From Imbricaverruca yamaguchii (Eukaryota; Arthropoda; Thecostraca; Neoverrucidae): DNA of 64,000 bases. Made by a program: the position numbers and the translations under genes. Where the stretch lies: the NCBI GenBank assembly GCA_034440575.1, contig JAOTOL010001285.1, positions 101,001 through 165,000 of the forward strand, read 5' to 3'. Numbering within the stretch: position 1 is the stretch's first letter; every line of letters begins with the position of its first letter. Shown piece after piece: positions 63,440 through 64,000 of this stretch. Under the pieces are notes generated by a model. That model was not told the DNA's origin. It saw nothing but the letters and a program-made list of their open reading frames with translations, and made no database searches.

Positions 63440-63785
63440 CCAGTCCGACTGGTGCACTGCTGAAGATGCACTGCTGCTGCCGACCGATGCCTCACTGCTG
63501 AAGGTGCACTGCTGGCGACTGGTGTGGCTCTGCTGAAGATGCACTGCTGGCGACTGGTGTGGCACTGCTGAAGATGCGCACTGCTGTCGACTGGTGTGGC
63601 ACTGCTGGAGATGCACTGCTGGCGACTGGTGTGGCACTGCTGGAGATGCGCACTGCTGCGACTGGTGTGGCCGCTGGGTGAGATGGCTGTGAAGATGCAC
63701 TGCTGGCGACTGGTGTCTCACTGCTGGAGATGCACTGCTGGCGACTGGTGTGGCTCTGCTGGAGATGCACTGTTGTCAACTGATG
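63440..63785. repeat. Minisatellite, about 36-bp unit
   Basis: About nine units of GATGCACTGCTGGCGACTGG, TGTGGCACTGCTGAA, with GTCGACTGG and GGAGATGCGC variants. The window ends about 200 bp later without another feature. Confidence 0.93.
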
Positions 63786-64000
63786 TCCAGCGGGGTGCCG
63801 TCTGGACGGGCCGCACTGTCGCACTGTCGCACCACACTCGCCACCGCCCCCCCCCGCACGCCGACCATACCGGCGTCGCAGCTTCACCCGGCCGGACGAT
63901 GGTCCGCGAAGGCGAACGTCAGGAACGGCACAAGTGCGGAGTCGGGCAGCTGAAGCACAGCCTTCCCGCTGCCATTCTCTCCGCGCCGAGGCTGACGTTG

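Overview
This is an animal (eukaryotic) genome window that is almost entirely repeats. There are no operons, no Shine-Dalgarno-led gene rows and no long conserved reading frame. It holds dozens of short retrotransposed insertions with target-site duplications (TSDs), tRNA-derived SINEs, pieces of non-LTR (LINE) retrotransposons, one probable non-autonomous hAT-type DNA transposon, about 25 tandem-repeat blocks, and CpG-rich stretches full of GGCGCC, CGCGCG and CCGGCC. An invertebrate, perhaps an arthropod or crustacean, is my best guess, but nothing in the sequence proves it.

The main result is a family of very small insertions, called HT (hairpin-tail) elements here. I found roughly 40 copies, most 31-63 bp. 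In the sense direction an HT has an outer stem (GGGCGC with GCGCCC), a 5-nt side loop like TGTAT, an inner stem (GAC with GTC), then CTAA and a tail such as AATAACCAACC. Most copies lie between direct repeats of 7-15 bp whose sequence differs at each site, as expected for target-primed reverse transcription. The same hairpin, with paired (compensatory) changes in both stems, forms the 3' end of the tRNA-derived SINEs in the window. It also follows the end of a LINE ORF2 fragment near 42.5 kb. I infer that it is the 3' recognition structure of one LINE lineage, copied alone (HT), behind tRNA heads (SINEs), or with a longer body (composites).

Layout. 0-6.7 kb: minisatellite, unique DNA, three HT or SINE copies, GC-rich blocks. 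6.7-7.5 kb: a polypurine microsatellite. 8-15 kb: mostly unannotatable DNA with degenerate, (CT)n and (AT)n repeats. 15.7-23.5 kb: dense SINE and HT insertions, several nested or stacked on one target. 24.4-27.3 kb: two large minisatellites. 27.5-39 kb: many HT copies, a 52-bp HT tandem array, a SINE broken by a DNA transposon and an HT, and two tandem arrays. 40-48 kb: minisatellites, the LINE ORF2 fragment, and LINE tails. 49-64 kb: more SINE and HT copies and arrays at 55, 57 and 63 kb.

Protein coding is weak. I offer three candidate exons (52709-52835 +, 29186-29412 +, about 33435-33718 -), based on splice-like borders and codon third positions rich in G or C. One is interrupted by an HT insertion that would replace its C-terminus. 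The long open frames over tandem repeats are not genes. Element names (HT, SINE-V, SINE-K, SINE-X, SINE-S) are mine; all alignments were made by eye.
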